42,086 bases of DNA from NCBI GenBank assembly GCA_964617665.1, contig CAZUAH010000060.1, forward strand, positions 1 through 42,086, given 5' to 3'. Origin of the DNA: JADHUC01 sp964617665 (lineage in GTDB: Bacteria; Planctomycetota; Planctomycetia; Pirellulales; Pirellulaceae). The notes beneath the pieces are model-generated. The model made no database searches. It was not told the origin of the DNA and worked only from the letters and a program-made list of their open reading frames with translations. A program made the translations under genes and the position numbers. Positions 9,233 to 18,482 of the stretch are shown piece after piece. The stretch's first letter is position 1, and every line of letters starts with the position of its first letter.

Positions 9233-10687
9233 CTATGGCGCCGGCAGATAATTGAGTCCGTAGCGGCGTGCCTCGTGTTGCATCCTATCAGTCAATTCGT
9301 TGCGGGTATGTTCGGCGAGCGTTGAAGGTTCGTAGCTCTCCAGCAACTGCTCCACCTGACGGTGCGCCCGTTCCTCCAAGGACGTCGCGCCCTCTTGCTC
9401 CCAACGCGTTCTGTTGGCGCGGTCGATCACGGGGCCAGGGAAGAAGATCTCGTCGTTCAGGTACCGTCGGGTGTGCTCCGAGATGAGCAGATGGCTCTGT
9501 TCCATCAGTTCCTGAAGTATCCCGATCGCCGGAAAGTCGTCTTTTGGTTCGATGCCTTGGACGAGCCGCAACGCCATCCCGCACACTTCGTTGTCCAGGA
9601 CCAGCTTTTCCAGGCTTTGACAGTTCTCGAAGTCAATCATCCCCGGCCCGGATATGCTGTTGATACCGGACAGGGCGCCCAAAACCGCACCCATGCCGGT
9701 TTCCAGGCCCGCCTGTGCATCCAGGCGCTTGCTGTCACTGATGGAGATGTATGCCTGGGTTGGCAGCCCCAGGTGCTTTCCGATCTCGTTGTAGGCACAC
9801 GCGATCATCATCGTTTCGATGGCGCCCATGGGAGTCGTTTCGTAGCGGACATCAAAGATGGCCGGCGAGCCTCCGTACAGCACCGGTGTGCCCGGATTGA
9901 TCATTTGGCTGATGACCAAGCCGCTGAGCGATTCCGCCGTGTGCTGAATGAGTGTTCCGGTCAGCGTAACCGGCGCGACGAGCCCGGAAAGAGGCATGGC
10001 AACCAACTCGATGGGAATCGAATGGCGAGCACAATCAACCACGTTCTGGCAAGTGACCTCGTTCCACTGAAGGGGCGAAGTGGGACAGCAGGAGAAGATC
10101 GCCAGCGGTTTTTCACGAAGGGCCTCGGCCGTACCCCGAACAGCCATCTGGAGATCCTTCATGGCTTCGAATGCTTCGATCGAGAACGCTCCGGTTACCA
10201 CAGGTTTTTCGCAATGCAGAAGGCTCAAATACAGACGATAACTGTCGGAAATCTCTACCGGGACGTCCGCCGGGATCATGGCGGTGCTCTGCGAGGCGAT
10301 ATGCGCAAGTTGGCTGACTACCTTGACATGCTCCACATAGTCCTTGGTGGAAGGAGAACGCACCTGCTTTGTCTGAAAATCCAGCACGTGCAGCGCAGAA
10401 GAACCCGGCGTGAAGTAAACCGAGTTGTCGCAGAAGTCGTGCGTTTCGTTCCCGCTGACGTCATAGAGCCTGAAAGAGGCAGGTGCCGAACGTAAGGCAC
10501 CGTCAACGATCTCCTGCGTCAGGGTCGCACGTTGCCGCTTCATATCAATCTCTGCACCTTGGTCCGACAGCGCCGATAGAGTCTGCCGATGGTCTATTTC
10601 GATCCCCAACGTGCAAAGAACATCGATCGCCTCGGCGACGATCCGCTGCACAAGATCGTCGCTTAAGAATCGTAGGGTAGGTCGCAT
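9233..10687 (-). CDS. MttB/MtgB-family corrinoid methyltransferase, non-pyrrolysine type
   Basis: This 484-residue protein matches the trimethylamine methyltransferase (MttB) superfamily in length and pattern, with conserved segments such as FTPGSSALHVLD near residue 95, SCCPTSPLQW near 200 and a Gly-rich GAVLGALSGINSISGPGMI segment in the C-terminal half. Members move a methyl group from a quaternary amine or similar donor to a corrinoid protein. True MttB reads an in-frame amber codon as pyrrolysine. Here the frame is uninterrupted, as in the glycine-betaine-type relatives (MtgB), so pyrrolysine is not used. No corrinoid protein or reactivase is present in the window, and the donor cannot be assigned. 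The ATG at 10687 is preferred to a TTG two codons earlier. Confidence 0.85.
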   Translation of the reverse strand: MRPTLRFLSDDLVQRIVAEAIDVLCTLGIEIDHRQTLSALSDQGAEIDMKRQRATLTQEIVDGALRSAPASFRLYDVSGNETHDFCDNSVYFTPGSSALHVLDFQTKQVRSPSTKDYVEHVKVVSQLAHIASQSTAMIPADVPVEISDSYRLYLSLLHCEKPVVTGAFSIEAFEAMKDLQMAVRGTAEALREKPLAIFSCCPTSPLQWNEVTCQNVVDCARHSIPIELVAMPLSGLVAPVTLTGTLIQHTAESLSGLVISQMINPGTPVLYGGSPAIFDVRYETTPMGAIETMMIACAYNEIGKHLGLPTQAYISISDSKRLDAQAGLETGMGAVLGALSGINSISGPGMIDFENCQSLEKLVLDNEVCGMALRLVQGIEPKDDFPAIGILQELMEQSHLLISEHTRRYLNDEIFFPGPVIDRANRTRWEQEGATSLEERAHRQVEQLLESYEPSTLAEHTRNELTDRMQHEARRYGLNYLPAP

Positions 10688-10822
10688 GCACAAGGCCCCT
10701 GCAACAAAGCGTGTCGAAAGTCCTTTGGATCTCGAACCATCGCAGGATACAATAAACCCACGTGTTTCAACAGATTGCGGCCAAAGTTCGCCTGCCCTTG
10801 TGCTGACAAGGAAACCGGAAGC

Positions 10823-12469
10823 ATGTCTTCAAGAGAAGTACTGACTGAACTTGCGATGCTTGCCTTCGCGGCTGCAACGCCGATACTCGCTGCGGAGTTG
10901 CCGGGCGAGAAATCGACGGTTGAATTAGGCGATGAGGGGATTGTCGTATTAGATAGTGGGATTTCCGAGGAGGATATCGAGAAGAAGCCCTACGCCAACT
11001 ACGTGACTGAATGTCTGGATTTGCTGATGGAATACGGCACAGATCGGTATGGCGATCACCATAAGCCGGTCCTGGTCACGATTCTGGACGTTCGCTCTCG
11101 ATCGTGTCCCGAATCGCCGCCTGAGCAGACGGCGCACTGGCGTGGTCAGTGGCGGCCTTGCTTCTGGAAACCGCGCGGCTCGGATTTGCTGGTCGATCAA
11201 TCGACGGTCGAAGTGTTTTACCTGCTGTCCCAGCTCACCGAGAATCGGAAGTATTCGGCGTTTGCTGACCGGTATCTGGGCTGCGTCACAAGAATGGTCG
11301 ACGATAAGGGCTTCTTCTGGTGGGGCTGGCACCGATTCTACGACGTGTTCGCCGACGAGATGAGCGGCTCGCACGGGAATTCCCATGAGATTCACGTCAA
11401 TTTGCCGCGATGGGAGCGGCTGTGGCGAGTCGACGAAAAGGCGACGAGACGCGAGTTGGAGGCCATTTGGGAATGGCACATCATCGACAAAACGACCGGC
11501 GAGTTCAATCGTCACGGCGATGGCCGCCGCGGATGTGATTTCGCTATGAGCGGGGCCGAATTCATCTATGCCTTCAGTTTCCTGTACGCCAAGACGAATC
11601 ACCCTGTGTGGCTGGAAAGAGCCGAGCTGATTGCCAACTACCTTTGGCAGAGTCGCAACCGGCGAACGAACCTGATCCCCAATCGCCCGAACGCCGGCAA
11701 GATACGATTCGACGGCGGCCATTTGGATACGTCGGTTACCGGCTTGCTCTGCTATTACCTTCTGAAAAGCTACGAACTGACAGACGCGGAAGCGTTTCGC
11801 GACCAGGCGGTGGCGTATCTTGCCGCTTACGATCGCTACGGCTACGATCCGTCGACCAAGCGTTTTTGGGGCTCGTTGACGCTGGACGGCAAGCCGGTGC
11901 AGGGACCTCGCGTTCAAGGCGGTTACGCGCAATATGAACCCAGGGGCCATGTCGACTTGTGGGAGCCCTATCAACTTGGGTACGAGTTTCCCATCTACAC
12001 TGCCCAGGCGTATGCCTACGCCTACCAAGTAACGGACGACCGAAAACTGCTCGATGCGGCAGTTCGTTGGGCAGACTGGATTCGCCGCTGTCCGCCATCG
12101 GAAGGTTGCCTGGCCGAAAACGCGTGGTACGAGCGTTACGCCGGACTGTTTGCCCCGCATGGAACGTTTGCCGACATGTACGGACGCACGATTTCGCTGT
12201 TCATCCACCTTTACGCACTAACCGGCCAGCAGTCATACTTGAACGACGCGCGACGAATGGCGAGAGAGGCCGTTTCCAGGCTGTACTACAAAGGGCTGTT
12301 GCGAGGACACCCGGCCAAACCGTTCTACTCGTCCGTAGACGGCGTCGGCTATTTGCTGTACGCGCTACTGCAACTTGATCGCGTGCTGGAAAAACCGGAA
12401 TCTATCGTCGGCGCGAAAGCGATCCCGCTTGGCGACAGCCGTGGAACGATCAACTTCGACAATTGGTAA
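10823..12469 (+). CDS. Exported alpha/alpha-barrel glycoside-hydrolase-like protein
   Basis: A 548-residue protein with a Sec-type signal peptide (MSSREVLTELAMLAFAAATP, cleaved near AAELP). The body consists of paired helices with aromatic and acidic residues at the ends (WWGWHRFYDVFADE, YLWQSR, YEFPIYTAQAYAYAYQ, WADWIRRCPP), the pattern of a six-hairpin (alpha/alpha)6 barrel found in families such as GH127 and GH88. Family and substrate are not certain. ATG at 10823 is chosen over a TTG 16 codons upstream because AAGGAAA lies 8 nt before it and the signal peptide starts there. The gene is divergent from the methyltransferase gene, and the 135-bp space between them should contain both promoters. 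The next gene follows after 25 bp and is likely co-transcribed. Confidence 0.65.
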   Translation: MSSREVLTELAMLAFAAATPILAAELPGEKSTVELGDEGIVVLDSGISEEDIEKKPYANYVTECLDLLMEYGTDRYGDHHKPVLVTILDVRSRSCPESPPEQTAHWRGQWRPCFWKPRGSDLLVDQSTVEVFYLLSQLTENRKYSAFADRYLGCVTRMVDDKGFFWWGWHRFYDVFADEMSGSHGNSHEIHVNLPRWERLWRVDEKATRRELEAIWEWHIIDKTTGEFNRHGDGRRGCDFAMSGAEFIYAFSFLYAKTNHPVWLERAELIANYLWQSRNRRTNLIPNRPNAGKIRFDGGHLDTSVTGLLCYYLLKSYELTDAEAFRDQAVAYLAAYDRYGYDPSTKRFWGSLTLDGKPVQGPRVQGGYAQYEPRGHVDLWEPYQLGYEFPIYTAQAYAYAYQVTDDRKLLDAAVRWADWIRRCPPSEGCLAENAWYERYAGLFAPHGTFADMYGRTISLFIHLYALTGQQSYLNDARRMAREAVSRLYYKGLLRGHPAKPFYSSVDGVGYLLYALLQLDRVLEKPESIVGAKAIPLGDSRGTINFDNW

Positions 12470-12482
12470 GCTACGACGATAT

Positions 12483-12487
12483 GGAGG
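12483..12487 (+). promoter_or_regulatory. Ribosome binding site fixing the start at 12495
   Basis: GGAGG, 7 nt before the ATG at 12495. The open frame runs 40 codons further upstream, but that part overlaps the previous gene and has no signal peptide, so this site decides the start. Confidence 0.8.
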
Positions 12488-12494
12488 TATCGCC

Positions 12495-15400
12495 ATGAGC
12501 CTTGGCATTGGTCGAGCAGCAACGATCACGTTGGTGCCAATTCTATCCAGTCTCGTGATAGCAGGGATGTCGGCGAGCCACACACAGGCTGCCGAGCCTG
12601 GCTTTGCCTTTCTGGCTCCGGAGGCGTCAGTCGACAAGTTCGGCCCGGAGGCCAAGGCGGCTTGGCAGTTGGCCGAGCAGCTTGCCAAAGCCGCGCTGGT
12701 GCTACCGGCCGAGGATGGCAAGTTCGTCAACCAGCAGGGTCAGCCAGTCACGTTGGACCAATTCCGAGCGGTCTGGCACCATCAAGGCGACACGCCCGCG
12801 CAAAGCGGACCGGCGTGGCGCCCCAAGACGGTTCGCGCACTTCGCGAGTACGTCGACGAAGGTGGTGGGCTATACCTTTCCGGCGCGGCGCTGGCCATGA
12901 TTCACTCGATGGGGATCGAGCCGGTTCGGCCGCGGATCGGGGCTGGCGGCAGCGACGGTTATCAGGCGAAACTGATCGCAGAACGTAGAGACCATCCCAT
13001 TTTCGCGGGGCTCGCCTTCGAGGGCATTTTCCAGGGTAACACACTGATTCCGCTCACCAACGGCGGTTGGCCGGCCTACGCGGACTTCCTCGGTTCGGGC
13101 GGCCCGACGCGTGGCATGCTGCTGGCGCGTGCCAACGCGAGTTCCGAGAATCCGTTGGCCGAGTACGAATTCGGCAAAGGCCGAGTGATCGTCCTCGGCT
13201 GGCGAGCGCCCAACTATGCCTTGGCCAACAACGCTCACCGCGAGAACCTCGAACGGCTGACGGGAAACATCCTCAGTTACCTGACCGACAAGGAAAAATG
13301 GCAGGAGATCGTGCTTCGCCGTGTGAGCATCGCGTCCAAAGCGGCGCCCGGCGTTTCTGCCAACCAATGGCGAGCTCTGGAAATGGCCGTTCGCGATCTG
13401 ATCCAAACGTTCGAGGCCCGCTATCCGGACGGTACCCAGTATCTAGATCGACTGGCGGCTCTGGAGAAAGCTCACGACGCGGTGGTTGGCAAGCATTCCG
13501 CCGAAGGCGAGTCTGCAGACAAACGCACCTTCGACCGCGACCAATTGAAGCAGCTTGACGAGATTGCCAAACAGTTCGAGGACTTGAAACTGGAGGCTTT
13601 GCTGGCGAATCCACTGGTGGATTTCGACCGGTTGCTGTTGGTGCGGCGCGGCGTCGGCAACCTGGGGCTGCCGGCCAATTGGCAGAGCAACTCCAGCTTG
13701 CCCACCACTGGGTTCGACAATCAGATCGCCGTTCTGTCGCCAGTGCACCCTGACGGCGAAGTGACGACGTTCTTTGAACCCGACGGCGGCCGGTTCGTCG
13801 GCGACGTGGATCTGCACTTCGACGCCGACCGGATGCTGTTTTCCATGCCCGGATCGAACGGACGTTGGCAGGTGTTCGAGATGGATGTTGACGGTTCCGG
13901 CCTGCGCGAGCTGCCTCTGATCCATGAACCCGACGTAGACAATTACGACGCATGCTACTTGCCCGACGGGCGGATTCTGTTCACGTCCACCGCTCCCTTC
14001 ATCGGCGTGCCTTGTGTTTACGGTGGTTCGCACGTTACCAATGCGTACCTGCTGGATCACGACGGTTCGATCCGCCAGTTGACGGTGGATCAGGAACACA
14101 ACTGGTGTCCTACGGTCTTGAACAATGGCCGCATTCTGTATCTGCGTTGGGAATACTCGGATCTGCCGCATTCGAACTCGCGAATCCTGTTCCACATGAA
14201 CCCGGACGGCACAGGGCAGATGGAATACTACGGCAGCAATTCTTTTTTCGTGAACTCGTTCTTCTACGCTCGCCCCGTACCGGATCATCCCACGAAGGTT
14301 GTCGGCATCGCGACCGGTCATCACGGCATGAAGCGTTCGGGACGTTTGCTGATCCTCGATCCGGCTCTGGGCCGGCACGAAGCCGACGGCGTGGTACAGG
14401 AGGTTCCCGGTTGGGACAAGAAGGTCGAGCCGATCATCAAAGACAACCTGGCCGACGGCATCTGGCCCCAGTTCCTGCACCCTTATCCGTTAAGCGAGAA
14501 GCATTTCCTGGTCACGGCCAAGCCCACGCCGCAATCGTTCTGGGGTATCTACTTGGTCGATGTGTTCGACAACATGCTGCTGCTGTGCGAGGAGCCCGGA
14601 TACGCGATGTTCGAGCCGGTCCCGCTGCGCAAAACTTCGCAACCGCCGGTCATCGCGGACAAGGTCGATCTGAAACGCAAGGACGCGCTCGTCTATCTGA
14701 ACGACATCTACCTTGGCGGCGGCCTGAAGGGTATACCGCGCGGCACGGTCAAACGGCTAAGGCTGGTTACCTATCACTTTAGCTACCGCGGTATGGGTGG
14801 ACTGCTGGGGGCCGTGGGCATGGATGGGCCGTGGGACGTCAAGCGAGTATTGGGTACCGTGCCCGTCGAGCCGGACGGTTCGGCGTTGTTCCGCGTGCCG
14901 GCCTATACGCCGGTTGCCGTACAGCCTTTGGACGAGAACGGCCAATCGCTCCAACTGATGCGCAGTTGGTTCACGGCAATGCCTGGCGAGGTACTTTCCT
15001 GTGTCGGTTGTCACGAGCAACAGAATTCGGTTACGGTCAACCGAGAGACGATTGCTGCTCGACGCAAGCCATCGGAGATCGCGAATTGGCACGGTCCCGT
15101 CCGCGGGTTCAGTTTTCAGCGCGAAGTACAACCCGTCCTGGACAAACACTGCGCCGGCTGTCACGGAGGCCAGCCCCTGGACGACGGCCGACAGTTAGCC
15201 GACCTGCGCGGTATGAAGATCATCACGGACTGGAATTCGAAAATCGCCGGCCACGTCAATGCGAAGGTGGGCGGCAAATTCTCTGATTCGTACGTCGAAT
15301 TGCATCGCTTCGTGCGCCGGCCCGGCATCGAAAGCAACATCCGGCTGCTTGCACCGATGGAATTCCATGCCGACGCCACCGAGTTGATGCAGATGCTCCG

Positions 15401-16565
15401 CAAAGGACACCACGGCGTGGAACTCGACGCGGAAGCCCGGGACCGGCTGGTCACCTGGATCGACCTGAACGCACCGTATCACGGGACCTGGACCGAGATC
15501 GTGGGCGAAGCGGCGGTGCGAGACGTCAACCAGCGCGCCCGCACAATGCGAGAGCGTTTCACCGGCATGACCGAGAACCCCGAAGACATTCCGCAAATAC
15601 GCACTGTGGATATCGAGCCCATCGTACCCAAGTCCGCATCCGAACTTGCCCAGCAGCTAGTCGACTGTCCCAACTGGCCGTTCAGTTCCGCCGAAGCGCG
15701 ACGCCGTCAGACGGATAGCGGCGACTGGCAGAAGACCATCGACTTAGATGAAGGGCTGAAACTGGAATTGGTACGGATTCCTGCAGGTCAGTTTGTCATG
15801 GGCGACGCCGACGGTCATCCGGACGAGTGGCCACGGACAGTCGTGAAAATCGAAAAGCCGTATTGGATGAGTCGCTGCGAGATCACCAACGAGCAATTGG
15901 CAACGTTTGATGCGACACACGACAGCGAAGTCGAGCCGATGCACGGATACCAGTTCGGCATTCACGGATATCCGGTGAACCAGCCTCGTCAGCCAGTGGT
16001 GCGTGTGACGTGGAAAAAGGCCATGGCATTCTGCCGCTGGCTCAGCAAGCGAACGGGGCTCCAGTGCAACCTGCCCACCGAGGCCCAATGGGAATACGCC
16101 TGCCGCGCGGGCACGGACACGCCGTTCTGGTACGGCGGTTCGGACACCGATTTCACGAAACTGGCGAACTTGGGCGACGCCAAGCTGCAAGAGTTCGCAC
16201 TGGACACTTACGTGCACGTGCGTCTGGTGACCGAACCCAACAGGTACGACGACTGGGTGCCCAAAGACGAGCGATTCAATGACGGCGGATTCGTATCGAC
16301 CGACGCGGGACGCTACGGGGCCAATCCCTGGGGCCTTCACGACATGCACGGCAACGTCTGTGAATGGACGCGTACAGCATTCCGATCTTATCCTTACGAC
16401 GAAAACGACGGCCGGAATGACCCGTCGGCCCAAGACCGGCGCGTCGTCCGCGGCGGCTCCTGGTACGATCGCCCCAAACGCTGCCGTTCTGCCTTCCGCT
16501 TGTCCTTCGAACCATACCACCCCGCCTTCAACGTCGGCTTCCGTGTGGTGATTGAAGACCGGTAG
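12495..16565 (+). CDS. Exported multidomain protein: GATase-like, beta-propeller, two CxxCH haem motifs, FGE-sulfatase domain
   Basis: A 1356-residue protein with a signal peptide ending near HTQAAEP. Residues about 30-270 resemble a ThuA/GATase-like alpha/beta domain (RALREYVDEGGGLYLSG). About 400-800 is a beta-propeller of the TolB/hydrazine-synthase-alpha type (DGRILFTSTA, NGRILYLRWEYSD). Two CxxCH haem-binding motifs follow: CVGCH from residue 836 and CAGCH from 886. The last 265 residues (about 1090-1356) form an FGE-sulfatase/SUMF1-like domain (IPAGQFVMGD, LPTEAQWEYACRAGT, DMHGNVCEW, RGGSWYDRPKRC). Only one cysteine sits where true formylglycine-generating enzymes have two, so sulfatase activation is unlikely. 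Similar architectures are typical of planctomycetes and their role is unknown. It follows the alpha/alpha-barrel gene by 25 bp. Confidence 0.75.
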   Translation: MSLGIGRAATITLVPILSSLVIAGMSASHTQAAEPGFAFLAPEASVDKFGPEAKAAWQLAEQLAKAALVLPAEDGKFVNQQGQPVTLDQFRAVWHHQGDTPAQSGPAWRPKTVRALREYVDEGGGLYLSGAALAMIHSMGIEPVRPRIGAGGSDGYQAKLIAERRDHPIFAGLAFEGIFQGNTLIPLTNGGWPAYADFLGSGGPTRGMLLARANASSENPLAEYEFGKGRVIVLGWRAPNYALANNAHRENLERLTGNILSYLTDKEKWQEIVLRRVSIASKAAPGVSANQWRALEMAVRDLIQTFEARYPDGTQYLDRLAALEKAHDAVVGKHSAEGESADKRTFDRDQLKQLDEIAKQFEDLKLEALLANPLVDFDRLLLVRRGVGNLGLPANWQSNSSLPTTGFDNQIAVLSPVHPDGEVTTFFEPDGGRFVGDVDLHFDADRMLFSMPGSNGRWQVFEMDVDGSGLRELPLIHEPDVDNYDACYLPDGRILFTSTAPFIGVPCVYGGSHVTNAYLLDHDGSIRQLTVDQEHNWCPTVLNNGRILYLRWEYSDLPHSNSRILFHMNPDGTGQMEYYGSNSFFVNSFFYARPVPDHPTKVVGIATGHHGMKRSGRLLILDPALGRHEADGVVQEVPGWDKKVEPIIKDNLADGIWPQFLHPYPLSEKHFLVTAKPTPQSFWGIYLVDVFDNMLLLCEEPGYAMFEPVPLRKTSQPPVIADKVDLKRKDALVYLNDIYLGGGLKGIPRGTVKRLRLVTYHFSYRGMGGLLGAVGMDGPWDVKRVLGTVPVEPDGSALFRVPAYTPVAVQPLDENGQSLQLMRSWFTAMPGEVLSCVGCHEQQNSVTVNRETIAARRKPSEIANWHGPVRGFSFQREVQPVLDKHCAGCHGGQPLDDGRQLADLRGMKIITDWNSKIAGHVNAKVGGKFSDSYVELHRFVRRPGIESNIRLLAPMEFHADATELMQMLRKGHHGVELDAEARDRLVTWIDLNAPYHGTWTEIVGEAAVRDVNQRARTMRERFTGMTENPEDIPQIRTVDIEPIVPKSASELAQQLVDCPNWPFSSAEARRRQTDSGDWQKTIDLDEGLKLELVRIPAGQFVMGDADGHPDEWPRTVVKIEKPYWMSRCEITNEQLATFDATHDSEVEPMHGYQFGIHGYPVNQPRQPVVRVTWKKAMAFCRWLSKRTGLQCNLPTEAQWEYACRAGTDTPFWYGGSDTDFTKLANLGDAKLQEFALDTYVHVRLVTEPNRYDDWVPKDERFNDGGFVSTDAGRYGANPWGLHDMHGNVCEWTRTAFRSYPYDENDGRNDPSAQDRRVVRGGSWYDRPKRCRSAFRLSFEPYHPAFNVGFRVVIEDR

Positions 16566-16574
16566 GACCGCCTG

Positions 16575-18422
16575 TCACAGGGACAACACGAATTCAACGA
16601 GATCGTTGATGTCCTGCTCGCTGAGCGATTCGAAACGGCTGTTGCTCAGGACGTGTTTGCCTTCGACGATCAGCTCTTTGATCGTTGTGTAACGGCCGTC
16701 GTGCAGGTAGGGGGCCGTGCGCCAGACTTCGACCAGCGTCGGGGTGTCGTACTTGTCTCTGTACTCGTACTTGCCTCGCGTGCCCACGTCGTGCATCTTC
16801 AGGTCGGTGTACAGCGATGACGGATGGCATCGGTGGCAGCCTACACGGGCGCTTCTAAACAGCTCCTTACCCCGTTCGGCGGCCGAGCTGAGTTTGCCGT
16901 CCACCAGATGCGGGCTGGGCACCGGCTTAAGCGATTTGACGTACTCGTCAAGTGCCACGGATTCGTGTTCCGGCCGGTAGGCGAACAGGATGTGTTCCAG
17001 TCCCGCGCGAACGGCCGCTTCGGCCGTCGGACGAACAGCCTCGGACATCGACGGTGGGGTATCGTGGGAGAGAATCAGACTCTTTGTGTTCTTGAAATTA
17101 CCTACGCCGTCGTTCAACAGGTCCCAGTTCAATGCGTCGCTGCGGCCGTCTGGATGACAACTGGCGCAGCTTTGCCAATGCTGGTAGCAGATCGTGGCGT
17201 CGTTAAACAGAAGCTCGCCCTGACGCCGGACGGTCAACTCTGGCTTGGGACCCAACGCGATCGACCCGGGCTTGTCGTCGTCCTTGCCCTGGAGGTCGAC
17301 CACGGCCAGCGTGTCGCTGAAATACTCGGCCACGTACACCTTGGAACCAACGACCGCCAACCCGCGAGGGCCTTTGCCCGGCAACTCGACCCTTCGCTGT
17401 GGCTTGGTCGCCAGTCGCGGATCGTCAGGGATGGCCCCGGCCAAAGGAGAAATGTACAGATGGACGAGCGTTTCCAACACGGCCGAGGCGTCAACAATGC
17501 TCAACTGGTGCGTCCCGGCATGGCTGACACAGATCCATTTCCCATCCGCCGTGCAGCAGATGCCCCAAACATTGCCTGTGCCCTGAAACGTCTCGTCCAA
17601 TCCGACGGTATTGACCAACTTTCGCTTGTGGATGTCGATAACGCTGATCGCGTTGATGTTCATCCATCCCTGGTCCAGTTGCGAAGTGAGCAAATCGAAG
17701 TTGGACAGAATGTGCGTGATGTAGGCGTACTTGCCGTCGGGCGAGATGCACATACTTCGCAGGCTGTGAGTGCCGTTCTGCAACTCGATCGTGGTCACTT
17801 CGTTCGTCTTCGTATTGATGAACGCCACAATCGCGGCCACTTGCGGACCATAAATGGCGTCCGTCTTTGCATTCGGCAAGAAGTTGGCGACCAACACCAA
17901 TTGCCCGTCCGGCGTTACAGCCGCCGTAGTGGGCTCGCGAACCATCTTGATGCGCGTCTGCTCCTTGCCGGTCGCCAAGTCAATTACCGATACGTTGTTG
18001 TCGAATCGGTTGCAGGCATAAAGCCGCTTTCCGTCAGGCGTGATCACGGGGCTCACGGCCGTATGCCCCGCCGGGATCGTCGAGGTTACTTTGCCCGAGA
18101 CGGTGTCAATCAAAACGACGGTGCTTTTCGGCGCGGCGCACGTAACGATCAGCTTTGCCCCGTCGGGGCTCAGAACCATGCCGGTCGGTTCGGCCGGTAC
18201 ATCGACGCGCCGCGCAACTTTGCCGCCGGGTAGCTCGACCCACACAATCTGCCGCGCGTCTGCATTAGCGACATAGAGAGTCTTGGTATCCTTCGATGCC
18301 ACAACGACCGATGGCCCCAAGTACTCGGCCTTTTCCGCAGCAGCGGCGGCGGTCGGCAGCATGAGAATACAGACCGCCCATGCTGAACTGCACCGGCCGC
18401 GAATCGTGGGAGTCGCCTTCAT
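16575..18422 (-). CDS. Periplasmic YVTN beta-propeller fused to di-haem cytochrome domain
   Basis: A 615-residue exported protein with a signal peptide (MKATPTIRGRCSSAWAVCIL, cleaved near AAAAAE). Residues about 30-380 form a YVTN-type propeller with repeated segments such as VVASKDTKTLYVANAD, VVTPDGK and VYVAEYFSDTLAVVD. Residues about 400-615 resemble the cytochrome c peroxidase/MauG group: haem motifs CASCH (near 419) and CHRCH (near 527), and the APYLHDGRYTT segment. Electron transfer or peroxidase activity in the periplasm is inferred; natural partners are unknown. The start at 18422 is chosen because AGGACGAG lies 8 nt upstream and the signal peptide follows. It lies 60 bp after the FGGY kinase on the same strand and converges with the preceding plus-strand gene, leaving only 9 bp between the stops. 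Confidence 0.8.
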   Translation of the reverse strand: MKATPTIRGRCSSAWAVCILMLPTAAAAAEKAEYLGPSVVVASKDTKTLYVANADARQIVWVELPGGKVARRVDVPAEPTGMVLSPDGAKLIVTCAAPKSTVVLIDTVSGKVTSTIPAGHTAVSPVITPDGKRLYACNRFDNNVSVIDLATGKEQTRIKMVREPTTAAVTPDGQLVLVANFLPNAKTDAIYGPQVAAIVAFINTKTNEVTTIELQNGTHSLRSMCISPDGKYAYITHILSNFDLLTSQLDQGWMNINAISVIDIHKRKLVNTVGLDETFQGTGNVWGICCTADGKWICVSHAGTHQLSIVDASAVLETLVHLYISPLAGAIPDDPRLATKPQRRVELPGKGPRGLAVVGSKVYVAEYFSDTLAVVDLQGKDDDKPGSIALGPKPELTVRRQGELLFNDATICYQHWQSCASCHPDGRSDALNWDLLNDGVGNFKNTKSLILSHDTPPSMSEAVRPTAEAAVRAGLEHILFAYRPEHESVALDEYVKSLKPVPSPHLVDGKLSSAAERGKELFRSARVGCHRCHPSSLYTDLKMHDVGTRGKYEYRDKYDTPTLVEVWRTAPYLHDGRYTTIKELIVEGKHVLSNSRFESLSEQDINDLVEFVLSL

Positions 18423-18482
18423 CTCGGTAACTCGTCCTGACACGTGAAACAGGGAGGCGGAATCCTATCGTTGCCTGAAGCT

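Noticed and set aside
9233..10687. Pyrrolysine-containing MttB
   Set aside because: There is no in-frame amber codon, and the frame is continuous over the full family length.
16824..18233. Long open frame (469 codons) on the plus strand opposite the YVTN cytochrome gene
   Set aside because: It lies completely antisense to a gene with clear domains, its translation is Arg/Gly/Val-rich with no motif, and such mirror frames occur opposite most long genes here.
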